This document shows, in pieces, positions 1-6,840 of a stretch of DNA of 11,790 bases. The DNA comes from an uncultured Burkholderiales bacterium (GTDB lineage Bacteria; Pseudomonadota; Gammaproteobacteria; Burkholderiales; Burkholderiaceae): NCBI GenBank assembly GCA_903845315.1, contig CAIMWY010000015.1:1-11790 (forward strand), given 5' to 3'. The notes under the pieces are model-generated. The model searched no databases, had not been told where the DNA came from, and saw nothing but the letters and a program-made list of their open reading frames with translations. Every line of letters starts with the position of its first letter. Within the stretch, counting starts at the first letter, position 1. The translations under genes were made by a program, and so were the position numbers.

Positions 1-645
1 GGTTGGCTTGCCAATGAAAAACTTGACTCCACATATTTCAGCTTTGGAGTTGGGTCTAATCGTTGGGACTACACGGAGTTCTTGCTAGACAACTCGACCT
101 CTAAACCATACCCTTTTCAACCGCCGGTTGACTTGACTTACACAATCAATCAAACAGGAAGTCCAATGAATGGCCAAGTCACCAGTTTGCAATACCAAGG
201 AAACGGTAACCTGTCACTGCCCGGCCACTGCATTGACCGTTACAACACGAGCAAATCTAGAGATTGCTCTAGTGGGGATTGGTCGACAAAGTTTTATGTG
301 AACGACTTTGTGGTACCTCCATGGACAGGCACTTTGAACGACAAAAATGCCCCAACAAACACTGAGATTGCCCAAGCCACGCTGACCAAAAAAACAGATA
401 CCTCAAAAACATATCTAGCCAAATGGCTGCGTAAAGGCGTTTTATTCAGCTCACAAGACGCCACGACCAACCTTGCCGGAACGAACTGCGCAGGAATGAC
501 TGTTCCTAGTGCTACTGACTTCACCTTGCCAACTCCTGCGGATTGGAAAAATCCAGCTGATCCAACTTCTTCTAATTACATTGGTGCATGGCAAGACCCA
601 ACAGGCAATCCAGTCATCACAAACGGGGTGTTCTCAACAAATTAA
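1..645 (+). CDS. C-terminal part of an unrecognised protein (5' end outside window)
   Basis: The frame is open from the first base of the window and ends at TAA 643-645, giving 214 visible residues, so the true start lies upstream. I do not recognise a family. The visible part is polar and rich in Thr, Asn, Ser, Pro and Asp. It has three Cys (visible residues 77, 89 and 163) and no membrane segment, and the end is rich in short Pro/Asn/Gly turns. That composition would suit an exported or cell-surface protein, but this is inference only. Base composition is clearly AT-richer than the metabolic genes to the right, which may indicate a different evolutionary origin. It converges on the IclR gene with only 27 bp between the two stop codons, and I see no clear terminator hairpin there. 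An in-frame TTG at 82 is not a credible start because the frame continues unbroken upstream. Confidence 0.7.
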   Translation, partial: GWLANEKLDSTYFSFGVGSNRWDYTEFLLDNSTSKPYPFQPPVDLTYTINQTGSPMNGQVTSLQYQGNGNLSLPGHCIDRYNTSKSRDCSSGDWSTKFYVNDFVVPPWTGTLNDKNAPTNTEIAQATLTKKTDTSKTYLAKWLRKGVLFSSQDATTNLAGTNCAGMTVPSATDFTLPTPADWKNPADPTSSNYIGAWQDPTGNPVITNGVFSTN

Positions 646-672
646 CACGACAAAAATCCAATCTATAAGGCT

Positions 673-1455
673 CTACTGGTGCAACAAGCGCGTGACTTCA
701 ATCGCTGCTGCTTTGAGCAAAGGCAGTACCGTGGCGATGCGCCGTGCATCCATGCGTGCTTGCGTAGCCGCCACCGTGATGGCGGCAATTGGCGTCTCAG
801 ATCGATCAAAAATAGGCAAGCCAATGGCCCTGACACCCGGAACGGCATGATTACCGGTTGAGGCATACCCGACACGCTTGGCTGATGCACACAGATCTCT
901 CAATTTGTCTGCATCTAAGTTGCCATAAGCTGCGAGGCGCGGCTCGACAGCTGCAATGACCGATGCCCTGTCTGTATCTGACAAAGCAACCAGCAGTGCC
1001 AAGCCGCCGGCACTCACACCCAAAGGCTGGCGACTTCCGATGGGCACCGAGGGGGTCTGTATGGGGTAACTGCCTTGGATGCGGGCAATGCACACCGCAT
1101 CAAAACCACTTCGTAAAAATAAAAACGAGGTGTCTCCCGTTTGCTCTGCCAAAGCGGCGCAGACAGGCTGGCAAATGTCTTTCAAATTGAACTGGTGGGT
1201 GGCTGAAATGCCGAGTTCGAACAACTGAGGTCCCAGGCTGTAGCGACGCGTCCCTGCCTTTTGCACCAACATGCCTTCTTGCATCAAGGCCTTGAGCAAG
1301 CGATGCGCAGTGGGTCGCTCAAGGCCCATCTGCAACGCCAAGTCAACCAGCCGTATGCCATGCGGCGCTTGTGCAGCCACCAACCGAAGGGCCCGAAAAG
1401 CCCTGCTGATGGTTTGCGTTCCAGCGACCTCTAGCGGTTCAGAAGAAATAAACAA
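673..1455 (-). CDS. IclR-family transcriptional regulator
   Basis: This is a 260-aa DNA-binding regulator of the usual IclR length. Residues about 13-75 form the N-terminal winged helix-turn-helix, with the recognition region around MGLERPTAHRLLKAL and a wing ending in TRRYSLG. Residues about 90-255 form the IclR effector-binding domain, including the typical VPGVRAIGLPIFD segment (205-217). The start used is TTG at 1455. No ATG or GTG lies in frame before the HTH, and the next Met (residue 43) would remove part of it. An AAGGGG run sits only 1 nt from the TTG, so the ribosome site is poor and the exact start is uncertain. The gene lies 31 bp downstream of the Bug-type binding-protein gene on the same strand and is probably co-transcribed with it. 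Known family members bind palindromes and control adjacent catabolic genes as activators or repressors. I infer it acts on the paired palindromes at 2603-2619 and 2722-2738. The effector is unknown. Confidence 0.93.
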   Translation of the reverse strand: MFISSEPLEVAGTQTISRAFRALRLVAAQAPHGIRLVDLALQMGLERPTAHRLLKALMQEGMLVQKAGTRRYSLGPQLFELGISATHQFNLKDICQPVCAALAEQTGDTSFLFLRSGFDAVCIARIQGSYPIQTPSVPIGSRQPLGVSAGGLALLVALSDTDRASVIAAVEPRLAAYGNLDADKLRDLCASAKRVGYASTGNHAVPGVRAIGLPIFDRSETPIAAITVAATQARMDARRIATVLPLLKAAAIEVTRLLHQ

Positions 1456-1486
1456 GCCCCTTGTATGTGTGTGGGCCGTGTGAATA

Positions 1487-2467
1487 TCAATCGAGCACCA
1501 CGCCCGCGAGTTGCACCGCCTTGGCCATCTTCTCGGCTTCGACCTTCATCAAGGCTGCAAATTCTGCCGGTGAGCTGTGCAAGTCCTCAGCACCTGCATT
1601 GGCTAGGGTCAACTTCATCTCTGGACTGGCCAAAGCTTTTTTAACTTCAGCACCTAAGCGCTCCACAATGGCAGGCGGCAGGCCTTTGGGGCCCATCAGT
1701 CCGCTATAGAGCAACACCTCCAATGGCACACCCGATTCTTTGAGCGTCGGCACATCAGGCGCAGCACTCACCCGCTTGCCCGAGGTGACAGCCAAACCAT
1801 AAATTTTTCCGGCCTTGCTTTGACTCACTGCAGGCGGCATGGTGGAGAAGGTGTACATCACCTCACCCGACATGATGGCTTGCGTGGCAGGCGAGCTTCC
1901 CTTGTAAGGGGCATGCAAAGCCTTGGTGTCGGTGAGTTGCTTGAACGACTCACCGACCAAATGCGTGATGGCGCCGTTGCCCGAAGAGGCATACACCACC
2001 TGCTCAGGCTTGGCCTTGGCAAGTGCGACCAAACTCTTCACATCTTTGGCGCCTGAAGACAAGCTAGAGACCAGCATCAAAGGCGTGGAGGCCACCAAAC
2101 TGACCATGGTGAAGTCGTTCCACGAATCGTATTTGAGCTTTTTATAAGTTGCAGCACTGATGGCGTGCGTGGTCATGTCTTGAAAATACAGGGTGTAACC
2201 ATCGGGGGCCGCATTGGCAACAAATGCAGAGGCAATGGTGGTGCCGGCACCCGTCTTGTTCTCCACAATCACGCTTTGCCCCATTTGTGCGGTCAGGCGT
2301 GCTGCCAGTGCGCGAGACAACACATCAGAGATGCCTCCCGGTGTAAATCCCACAATCAAGGTGATCGGCTTGCTGGGGTAGCTAGCAGGTTGCGCCATGG
2401 CTGATGTCGCAATGCAAGTGGCGCACAAGGCGGCCATCCAGACGGAGAGGTATGCAGGCTTCTTCAT
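1487..2467 (-). CDS. Bug/TctC-type periplasmic solute-binding protein (TTT family)
   Basis: This 326-aa protein belongs to the tripartite tricarboxylate transporter receptor (Bug) family, whose members bind carboxylates and related small solutes in the periplasm. Residues 1-25 form a Sec signal peptide (MKK start, hydrophobic core, cleavage after AMA). The mature part opens with the family signature: YPSKPITLIVGFTPGG (30-45), VENKTGAGTTIAS (68-80) and PDGYTL (88-93). The ATG at 2467 is preceded by AAGGA with 7-nt spacing (2475-2479 on the + strand), so the start is secure. No TctA/TctB membrane genes are present, so it is an orphan receptor, as is common in Burkholderiales. It is transcribed divergently from the PuuE-like/asparaginase genes and is followed by the IclR regulator. 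It probably binds the substrate, or an effector, of that pathway. The ligand cannot be read from the sequence. Confidence 0.93.
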   Translation of the reverse strand: MKKPAYLSVWMAALCATCIATSAMAQPASYPSKPITLIVGFTPGGISDVLSRALAARLTAQMGQSVIVENKTGAGTTIASAFVANAAPDGYTLYFQDMTTHAISAATYKKLKYDSWNDFTMVSLVASTPLMLVSSLSSGAKDVKSLVALAKAKPEQVVYASSGNGAITHLVGESFKQLTDTKALHAPYKGSSPATQAIMSGEVMYTFSTMPPAVSQSKAGKIYGLAVTSGKRVSAAPDVPTLKESGVPLEVLLYSGLMGPKGLPPAIVERLGAEVKKALASPEMKLTLANAGAEDLHSSPAEFAALMKVEAEKMAKAVQLAGVVLD

Positions 2468-2558
2468 GCGTGTGTCCTTTTGGGGTTGAGAAGAAATGAT
2501 GTTGTTGTTATCCCTTCATATCAACCGCTGTTGGCGTTCGATGTGAAAGCACAAATTC

Positions 2559-2588
2559 ATACTATGGGGCGCAAAGTTTGTGTGTCAA
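2559..2588 (-). promoter_or_regulatory. Predicted sigma70 promoter of the binding-protein/IclR operon
   Basis: Read on the minus strand, TTGACA (2588-2583) is a perfect -35. It is followed after 18 bp by TAGTAT (2564-2559) as the -10. Transcription would start near 2552 and leave a leader of about 85 nt before the ATG at 2467. The -35 lies 14 bp downstream of the palindrome 2603-2619, the same geometry as the opposing promoter at 2753-2782. Confidence 0.6.
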
Positions 2589-2602
2589 GGCGATTTTTTA
2601 AT

Positions 2603-2619
2603 ATTCCACTATATGGACT
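2603..2619. promoter_or_regulatory. Palindromic operator site 1 (putative IclR-family binding site)
   Basis: ATTCCACTATATGGACT is an imperfect inverted repeat: A(T/G)TCCA, 5-bp A/T-rich spacer, TGGA(C/A)T. It matches site 2 at 2722-2738 in 16 of 17 positions. TGGA/TCCA half-sites resemble those known for some IclR-family regulators. Its centre lies about 59 bp upstream of the predicted start of the leftward transcript, which would suit an activator contacting RNA polymerase from upstream. The binding protein is inferred from the adjacent regulator gene. Confidence 0.6.
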
Positions 2620-2721
2620 CTAAAGCAAAATTGAGCATGCACCTTCATGAAACAAAGAAACACACATCAGCATCTTTCTAGTGCAATACAGGACGGCTCA
2701 CTATAAAACGCACCATCATGA

Positions 2722-2738
2722 ATTCCAATATATGGACT
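2722..2738. promoter_or_regulatory. Palindromic operator site 2 (putative IclR-family binding site)
   Basis: ATTCCAATATATGGACT is the second copy of the 17-bp palindrome, differing from site 1 by one base in the spacer. The two copies are 119 bp apart (start to start), in the same orientation. Site 2 ends 14 bp before the -35 of the rightward promoter, with its centre about 59 bp upstream of the predicted transcription start. The 102 bp between the two sites show no gene and no other clear motif. Confidence 0.6.
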
Positions 2739-2752
2739 AATTGACGCTTTCA

Positions 2753-2782
2753 TTGACAGTATTTTCAGCCTGCGGGTAGGAT
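2753..2782 (+). promoter_or_regulatory. Predicted sigma70 promoter of the PuuE-like/asparaginase operon
   Basis: TTGACA (2753-2758) is followed after 18 bp by TAGGAT (2777-2782). Predicted transcription start is near 2789, leaving a leader of about 26 nt that contains AAGGA (2799-2803), 11 nt before the ATG at 2815. The non-optimal 18-bp spacing and imperfect -10 fit a promoter that needs activation. It mirrors the leftward promoter at 2559-2588. Confidence 0.6.
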
Positions 2783-2814
2783 GAATTTGAAATTTATCAA
2801 GGAAAGACACGACC

Positions 2815-3723
2815 ATGCAACGCCCTCTTTTGCCGCGCCACAACCGCTACGACTATGTGCCCTTGAATGAGCGCAAAGATTACGACTGGCCCGGCGGCGC
2901 CAGATTGGCCTTTGTCATCACCACCAACATCGAGTGCTTTGCATTTGGGGCCGGCAATGGCCACGACCCCGCCAAAACAGGCGAGCCGCAAACCCATCGC
3001 AACTACTCATGGCGCGACTACGGCAACCGCATCGGCATCTGGCGCTTTTTTGAACTGTTTGATGAACTGCGCATTCCCGCAGGCCACAACGTCAACAGCT
3101 TGCTGTACGACTACGCGCCGCAAATCATGGACGAAATTCGCCGCCGCGGCGACGAGATCGTGGGCCACGGCCGCACCAACGCCGAGAACCACCGCGGCAT
3201 GTGGGAAGCAGACGAGGAACGCATCATCCAAGAGGTGATCGACAAGTTCGTCGCCCATGAAGGCAAGGCCCCCACAGGTTGGATGGGCTCAGGCGCCTAT
3301 GAAACAGGCAACACGCCCGACTTGCTGAAAGAAGCGGGCTTTAAGTACCTGATGGATTGGCCCATGGACGACCAACCGATCTGGATGCGCACCCGCAGCG
3401 GCCCGATTCTGTCGGTGCCCTACCCGGTGGAACTCAACGACTCACAAATCATCACCCACCGCAGACAAGACTCGAACGACTTCTGCGACATGATCGTCAA
3501 CCAGTTTGACGAAATGATCGATCAAAGTGCGCGTCACCCCTTGGTGATGAACGTGTCGATTCACCCCAACATCTTTGGCCAACCGTTTCGCCTGCGCCAA
3601 CTGCGTCAAGCGCTCAAGCATTGCGTGCAAAGCGCTCACCAAGACAAGGTGTGGCTGGCACGTCCGGGCGAAATTGCCGACTACTGCTACAGCTTGCCGC
3701 CCGGCGTGATTCCTGGCGGCTAA
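2815..3723 (+). CDS. PuuE-like polysaccharide-deacetylase-family hydrolase, paralogue 1
   Basis: This 302-aa cytoplasmic protein has no signal peptide and carries the NodB/polysaccharide-deacetylase fold in the variant seen in PuuE-type allantoinases. The classical TFDD motif is replaced by TTNIE (36-40). The metal-binding HxxxH of true deacetylases is reduced to GHGRTN (117-122, with His118), so the second His is missing. Further family blocks are RDYGNRIGIWR (67-77), GWMGSGAYET (155-164), DDQP (185-188), VPYPVELND (201-209) and SIHPNIFGQPFR (248-259, His250). Known relatives hydrolyse cyclic amides such as allantoin. Cell-wall glycan deacetylation is unlikely for a cytoplasmic protein without the metal triad. 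It is the first gene of the rightward operon, 68 bp ahead of a paralogue. The start is supported by AAGGA 11 nt upstream and by length. The substrate is inferred only as a small cyclic amide, imide or ureide. Confidence 0.88.
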   Translation: MQRPLLPRHNRYDYVPLNERKDYDWPGGARLAFVITTNIECFAFGAGNGHDPAKTGEPQTHRNYSWRDYGNRIGIWRFFELFDELRIPAGHNVNSLLYDYAPQIMDEIRRRGDEIVGHGRTNAENHRGMWEADEERIIQEVIDKFVAHEGKAPTGWMGSGAYETGNTPDLLKEAGFKYLMDWPMDDQPIWMRTRSGPILSVPYPVELNDSQIITHRRQDSNDFCDMIVNQFDEMIDQSARHPLVMNVSIHPNIFGQPFRLRQLRQALKHCVQSAHQDKVWLARPGEIADYCYSLPPGVIPGG

Positions 3724-3791
3724 AACGCGGCACACGTCCAGCACCTACCAGAACCGTCTTTGGTCTACTTATCCCACCTCCTGGAGTCTTC

Positions 3792-4691
3792 ATGAGCAAC
3801 CCCATTGGCCACAGCGTTCGCGCACGCGCCCCCTACCAATCCATCGTCAACCGCCCGCCCCTCAAACTGCCGGGCAATGCACGGGTGGTGTTGTGGAACA
3901 TCGTCAACGTGGAGGTATGGGAGCCCACAGGGGCTATGCCGCGCGCGGTATTGCCCCCACCCATGGGCAACCCCATGCTGCCCGACGTGCCCAACTGGTC
4001 GTGGCACGAATACGGCATGCGCGTGGGCTTTTGGCGCCTGCTTGAAGCGCTGAGTGACCGCAAGATGAAAGCCACCTTTGCACTCAACGGCACCACCTGC
4101 CGCATGTACGAAGAGGTGTGCACCGCGGCGCTCAATGCTGGCTGGGAATTCATGGGCCACGGCTTGGTGCAGCGCCCGATGCACAAAGTGGAAGACCAAT
4201 TGGCCGCCATCCGCGAAACCATGGACGAAATCCGCAAGTTCACCGGCAAAGCGCCCCGTGGCTGGGAAAGCCCAGGCCTGACCGAAACCGACGACACACT
4301 CGACCACCTGGCCGAGTGCGGCATCGACTACGTGGCCAACTGGGTGCTCGACGACCAGCCCGTGTCGCTGCATTCTCCCAAAGGCCCGATCACCGCCGTG
4401 CCCTACACCGTGGAGCTGAACGACGTGGTGATCTCCGCCGTGCAACAACAACCCTCCGACGAAATGCTCAAACGCGGCAAGGCCCACTTTGACCGCCTCT
4501 ACAAAGATGGCGCCAAAACACCGCGCATCATGGCCATCTCGGTGCACCCCTACCTCAGCGGCGTGCCACACCGCATTGGCTACCTCGAACAGCTGTACGA
4601 CTATGTGCTGAGCCACGAAGACGTGCTGGTGTGGACAGGCGAAGAAATTCTCGACTGGTTCTTGGCCCAACAACGCGACAACGCCAAATGA
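3792..4691 (+). CDS. PuuE-like polysaccharide-deacetylase-family hydrolase, paralogue 2
   Basis: This 299-aa protein is paralogous to its upstream neighbour. Matching blocks include HEYGMRVGFWR (72-82), FMGHGLVQ (120-127, His123), GKAPRGWESPGLTET (152-166), LDDQP (186-190), VPYTVELND (203-211) and SVHP (250-253, His252). Motif 1 reads NVE (39-41) where the partner has NIE, and again the second metal-ligand His is absent. There is no signal peptide. I chose ATG 3792 because GGAG (3783-3786) precedes it by 5 nt; the frame is open further upstream, but that extension overlaps the previous gene and lacks family similarity. The stop TGA overlaps the start of the asparaginase gene (ATGA), so the two are probably translationally coupled. 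Retention of both paralogues side by side suggests either a hetero-oligomer or two successive or stereospecific steps. This is inference. Confidence 0.88.
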   Translation: MSNPIGHSVRARAPYQSIVNRPPLKLPGNARVVLWNIVNVEVWEPTGAMPRAVLPPPMGNPMLPDVPNWSWHEYGMRVGFWRLLEALSDRKMKATFALNGTTCRMYEEVCTAALNAGWEFMGHGLVQRPMHKVEDQLAAIRETMDEIRKFTGKAPRGWESPGLTETDDTLDHLAECGIDYVANWVLDDQPVSLHSPKGPITAVPYTVELNDVVISAVQQQPSDEMLKRGKAHFDRLYKDGAKTPRIMAISVHPYLSGVPHRIGYLEQLYDYVLSHEDVLVWTGEEILDWFLAQQRDNAK

Positions 4692-5680
4692 CGCCACCCC
4701 GCATCTTGATCGTGTCGCTGGGCGGCACCATCACCATGACCAGTTCAGGCGCTGGCGGCATCACGCCTACCCTGACTGCCGACAAGCTGATTGACAGCGT
4801 GCCGCAATTGGCCTCGGTGGCCACGCTCGAAGCAGTGACGCAGTTCAGCATGCCCGGTGCCTCGCTGAGCGTTCGCAACCTGGCGGAAGTGGCCGACCTG
4901 CTCAACACACGCTTGCAGGCCGACTTCGACGGCGCAGTCGTGGTGCAAGGCACCGACACCATCGAAGACACCGCCTTTGTGCTTGACCTGCTGGTGCACA
5001 GCACGCGACCCGTGGTGGTCACAGGCGCCATGCGCGGGCCCCAAGCCGCAGGGGCCGACGGTCCAGCCAACATCTTGTCGGCCGTGACCGTGGCCGCCGA
5101 TACGCGCTTGTCCGACATGGGCGTGGTGGTGGTGCTCAACGACGAGATTCACAGCGCCCGCTGGGTTCAAAAATCGCACACATCGTTGACCAGTGCCTTC
5201 ACCTCACCCGGCACCGGGTGCATGGGCTTTGTGGCCGAAGGCCGCGTCACGTTGATGATGACGCCGCAACGCAACATGGCGCCGATTCAAGGTCCGCTGG
5301 TGCATGACTCGGCCGTGGCTTTGGTCTCGCTGGGTCTGGGCGAGGACGGCCGCATGCTGCCCGCCCTCAAAGCACTGGGCTACAGCGCTGTGGTGATCGA
5401 AGGCATGGGCGCAGGCCATGTGCCAGCGGCCGCCATGAGCGCCATGTCAGAGTTGGTCACTCAGATGCCCGTGGTCTTGTGCACCCGCGTGCGCGGTGGC
5501 CGTGTGTTCACCCAGACCTATGGCTTTGCCGGTTCAGAGATGGACCTGATTGCCAAAGGCGTCATCCCTTGTGGTCACTTGAGTGCCTCCAAAGCACGGC
5601 TGCTGCTGAGCTTGTTGTTATCGACAGGCACAACGCCAGACGGCATTCGCGCTGTGTTCAATGCATGTGTCGATACTTAA
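4688..5680 (+). CDS. L-asparaginase-family amidohydrolase, cytoplasmic
   Basis: This 330-aa protein has the asparaginase/glutaminase fold and would hydrolyse an amide to a carboxylate plus ammonia. The catalytic set is complete: Thr14 in LGGTIT, Thr89-Asp90 in QGTDT (87-91), Lys162 in VQKSHT and Glu284 in GSEMDL. These correspond to Thr12, Thr89, Asp90, Lys162 and Glu283 of E. coli AnsB. The usual VVVTGAMR (109-116) and ADGPANIL (123-130) blocks are present. The substrate-binding Ser58-Gln59 of AnsB is replaced by Ala58-Ser59, so free L-asparagine need not be the true substrate. The protein begins directly with the first beta strand (MTPPRILIVSLGGT) and has no signal peptide. I chose ATG 4688 because it overlaps the upstream stop (ATGA) and gives the family N-terminus; a longer in-frame extension to 4631 lies inside the previous gene. 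It is the last gene of the PuuE-like operon. Confidence 0.92.
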   Translation: MTPPRILIVSLGGTITMTSSGAGGITPTLTADKLIDSVPQLASVATLEAVTQFSMPGASLSVRNLAEVADLLNTRLQADFDGAVVVQGTDTIEDTAFVLDLLVHSTRPVVVTGAMRGPQAAGADGPANILSAVTVAADTRLSDMGVVVVLNDEIHSARWVQKSHTSLTSAFTSPGTGCMGFVAEGRVTLMMTPQRNMAPIQGPLVHDSAVALVSLGLGEDGRMLPALKALGYSAVVIEGMGAGHVPAAAMSAMSELVTQMPVVLCTRVRGGRVFTQTYGFAGSEMDLIAKGVIPCGHLSASKARLLLSLLLSTGTTPDGIRAVFNACVDT

Positions 5681-5695
5681 ACCACAAAAAAACGA

Positions 5696-5723
5696 TTCCT
5701 AGAGTCAGGTCTACACCTAAAAT
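5696..5723 (+). promoter_or_regulatory. Possible promoter of the zinc-ribbon gene
   Basis: TAAAAT (5718-5723) is a one-mismatch -10. The best -35 is TTCCTA (5696-5701) at 16-bp spacing, which is weak. It lies in the 80-bp gap after the asparaginase stop, so the zinc-ribbon gene may have its own transcript. Confidence 0.25.
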
Positions 5724-5729
5724 ACGGCG

Positions 5730-5742
5730 CCCCTATCAGGGG
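5730..5742 (+). other. Short leader hairpin before the zinc-ribbon gene
   Basis: CCCCT-ATC-AGGGG is a perfect 5-bp stem with a 3-nt loop, placed about 10 nt before the GGAG ribosome site (5752-5755). No T-run follows, so it is not a typical intrinsic terminator. It could be a 5' leader structure or chance. Confidence 0.3.
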
Positions 5743-5760
5743 TTATAGACCGGAGAAATC

Positions 5761-6840
5761 ATGGATTGCCAAAATTGTGGAGCTTCAAATTTACCAACCC
5801 AAAAGTTTTGCGGCGGTTGTGGCTCCAAACTCGCCTTGACATGTCAGGCATGTGGTGCAGAAAGAGCGGCGGCGCAAAAGTTTTGTATCGCTTGCGGCGC
5901 AAGACATTCCGAAACCCTCACTGCGGCTGATACGCCATCGCCACCTTCTGTTGCGCCTGCCCAGCTGCCGGCCATGCCTGATCAAGGCCTGGCGATGAAA
6001 ATTTCTATTGAATCGATTCGCTTCAACGAAGAGGACGATTACGAACTGATTTCCAAAGAAATAGAACCTGACTTTGACGAGGCCGTGACGTTTTTAAGAA
6101 CGCACCAGAATGTTTTATTTGGACTAGACCCATCCGATTACGACCCGCAGCTGCACTTTAAATACTTGGCCATTCAGTGGGGGCCATTGGATGCGTCCGA
6201 CAAATATGAAAATCAAATTTTCTTCCATTTCAGTGCAGCGACCCAGCGGCTTTTCAGCATGAAATCACGCATCGACGTATCGGCCTACGGAGATTTTGAG
6301 AACGACAAATTTGAAGACACATTCAATTCTGTTTCTTTTGAATTTGCGGAATCTATCCTGAAAGAAATTGTTGAATCTGATGGAACTTTCTCCCTGAATG
6401 AGTTGTTGAAAGCATTGGGCAAAAAAACACGGGAAGAACGAAAAAAGTGTGAACTCGCCGTGACTGACTTTGTGAATTCGGTGGAGATATCTAACTTTTT
6501 CTCAATGAACAACGTTCCAGCCAAGAAGCTGACCAATGCCAAAAAGATTCATTCCAACTCATTGAGAAATGATGAAAAGATATTGGCGCTTTATGACGCC
6601 ACAATTTTTGGCTCGGCAGAAGACGGCTTTCTGTTAACGGATCGGGCCATACACTTTAAAAATATCGTCATGGACCCGATCACCGTACCTTTCGACACCA
6701 TCGATAAGGTAACCAGCAAAAAGAACGATATTTTCGTGAATGCGCATGAGATCCAAGTTGGATCTTCTGAGAGTGACAAACTCAATCCAGCGGTCGTAGT
6801 TGTCCTCAACAGTTTGAAGCGGGTGTTTCAGTCAGATTAA
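5761..6840 (+). CDS. Double zinc-ribbon protein of unknown function
   Basis: This 359-aa protein starts with two tandem CxxC-CxxC zinc ribbons: Cys3/6 with Cys17/20, and Cys28/31 with Cys42/45. Each is in the CxxCG...FCxxCG style of bacterial DZR/zinc-ribbon domains. A Pro/Ala-rich linker (about 55-78) follows. The middle region (about 79-235) is acidic, with many Asp, Glu and Phe, and I cannot assign it. The C-terminal part (about 267-357) reads DEKILALYDATIFGSAEDGFLLTD and then IHFKN, which resembles the small PH-like domain found after zinc ribbons in other bacterial proteins of unknown role. There is no signal peptide or membrane segment. ATG 5761 is preceded by GGAG at 5-nt spacing. The gene is AT-richer than both flanking operons and probably transcribed on its own, which suggests later insertion between them. 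A link to stress or to a conflict system is possible but not shown. Confidence 0.8.
   Translation: MDCQNCGASNLPTQKFCGGCGSKLALTCQACGAERAAAQKFCIACGARHSETLTAADTPSPPSVAPAQLPAMPDQGLAMKISIESIRFNEEDDYELISKEIEPDFDEAVTFLRTHQNVLFGLDPSDYDPQLHFKYLAIQWGPLDASDKYENQIFFHFSAATQRLFSMKSRIDVSAYGDFENDKFEDTFNSVSFEFAESILKEIVESDGTFSLNELLKALGKKTREERKKCELAVTDFVNSVEISNFFSMNNVPAKKLTNAKKIHSNSLRNDEKILALYDATIFGSAEDGFLLTDRAIHFKNIVMDPITVPFDTIDKVTSKKNDIFVNAHEIQVGSSESDKLNPAVVVVLNSLKRVFQSD

Noticed and set aside
3621..3791. Upstream extension of the second PuuE-like gene
   Set aside because: It overlaps the first PuuE-like gene in another frame, encodes Arg-rich sequence unlike the family, and a good ribosome site precedes ATG 3792.
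3765..4697. Long open frame (310 codons) on the minus strand opposite the second PuuE-like gene
   Set aside because: It is antisense to a well-supported gene, its translation is His/Val/Gly-rich with no family resemblance, and it arises from GC-rich codon structure.
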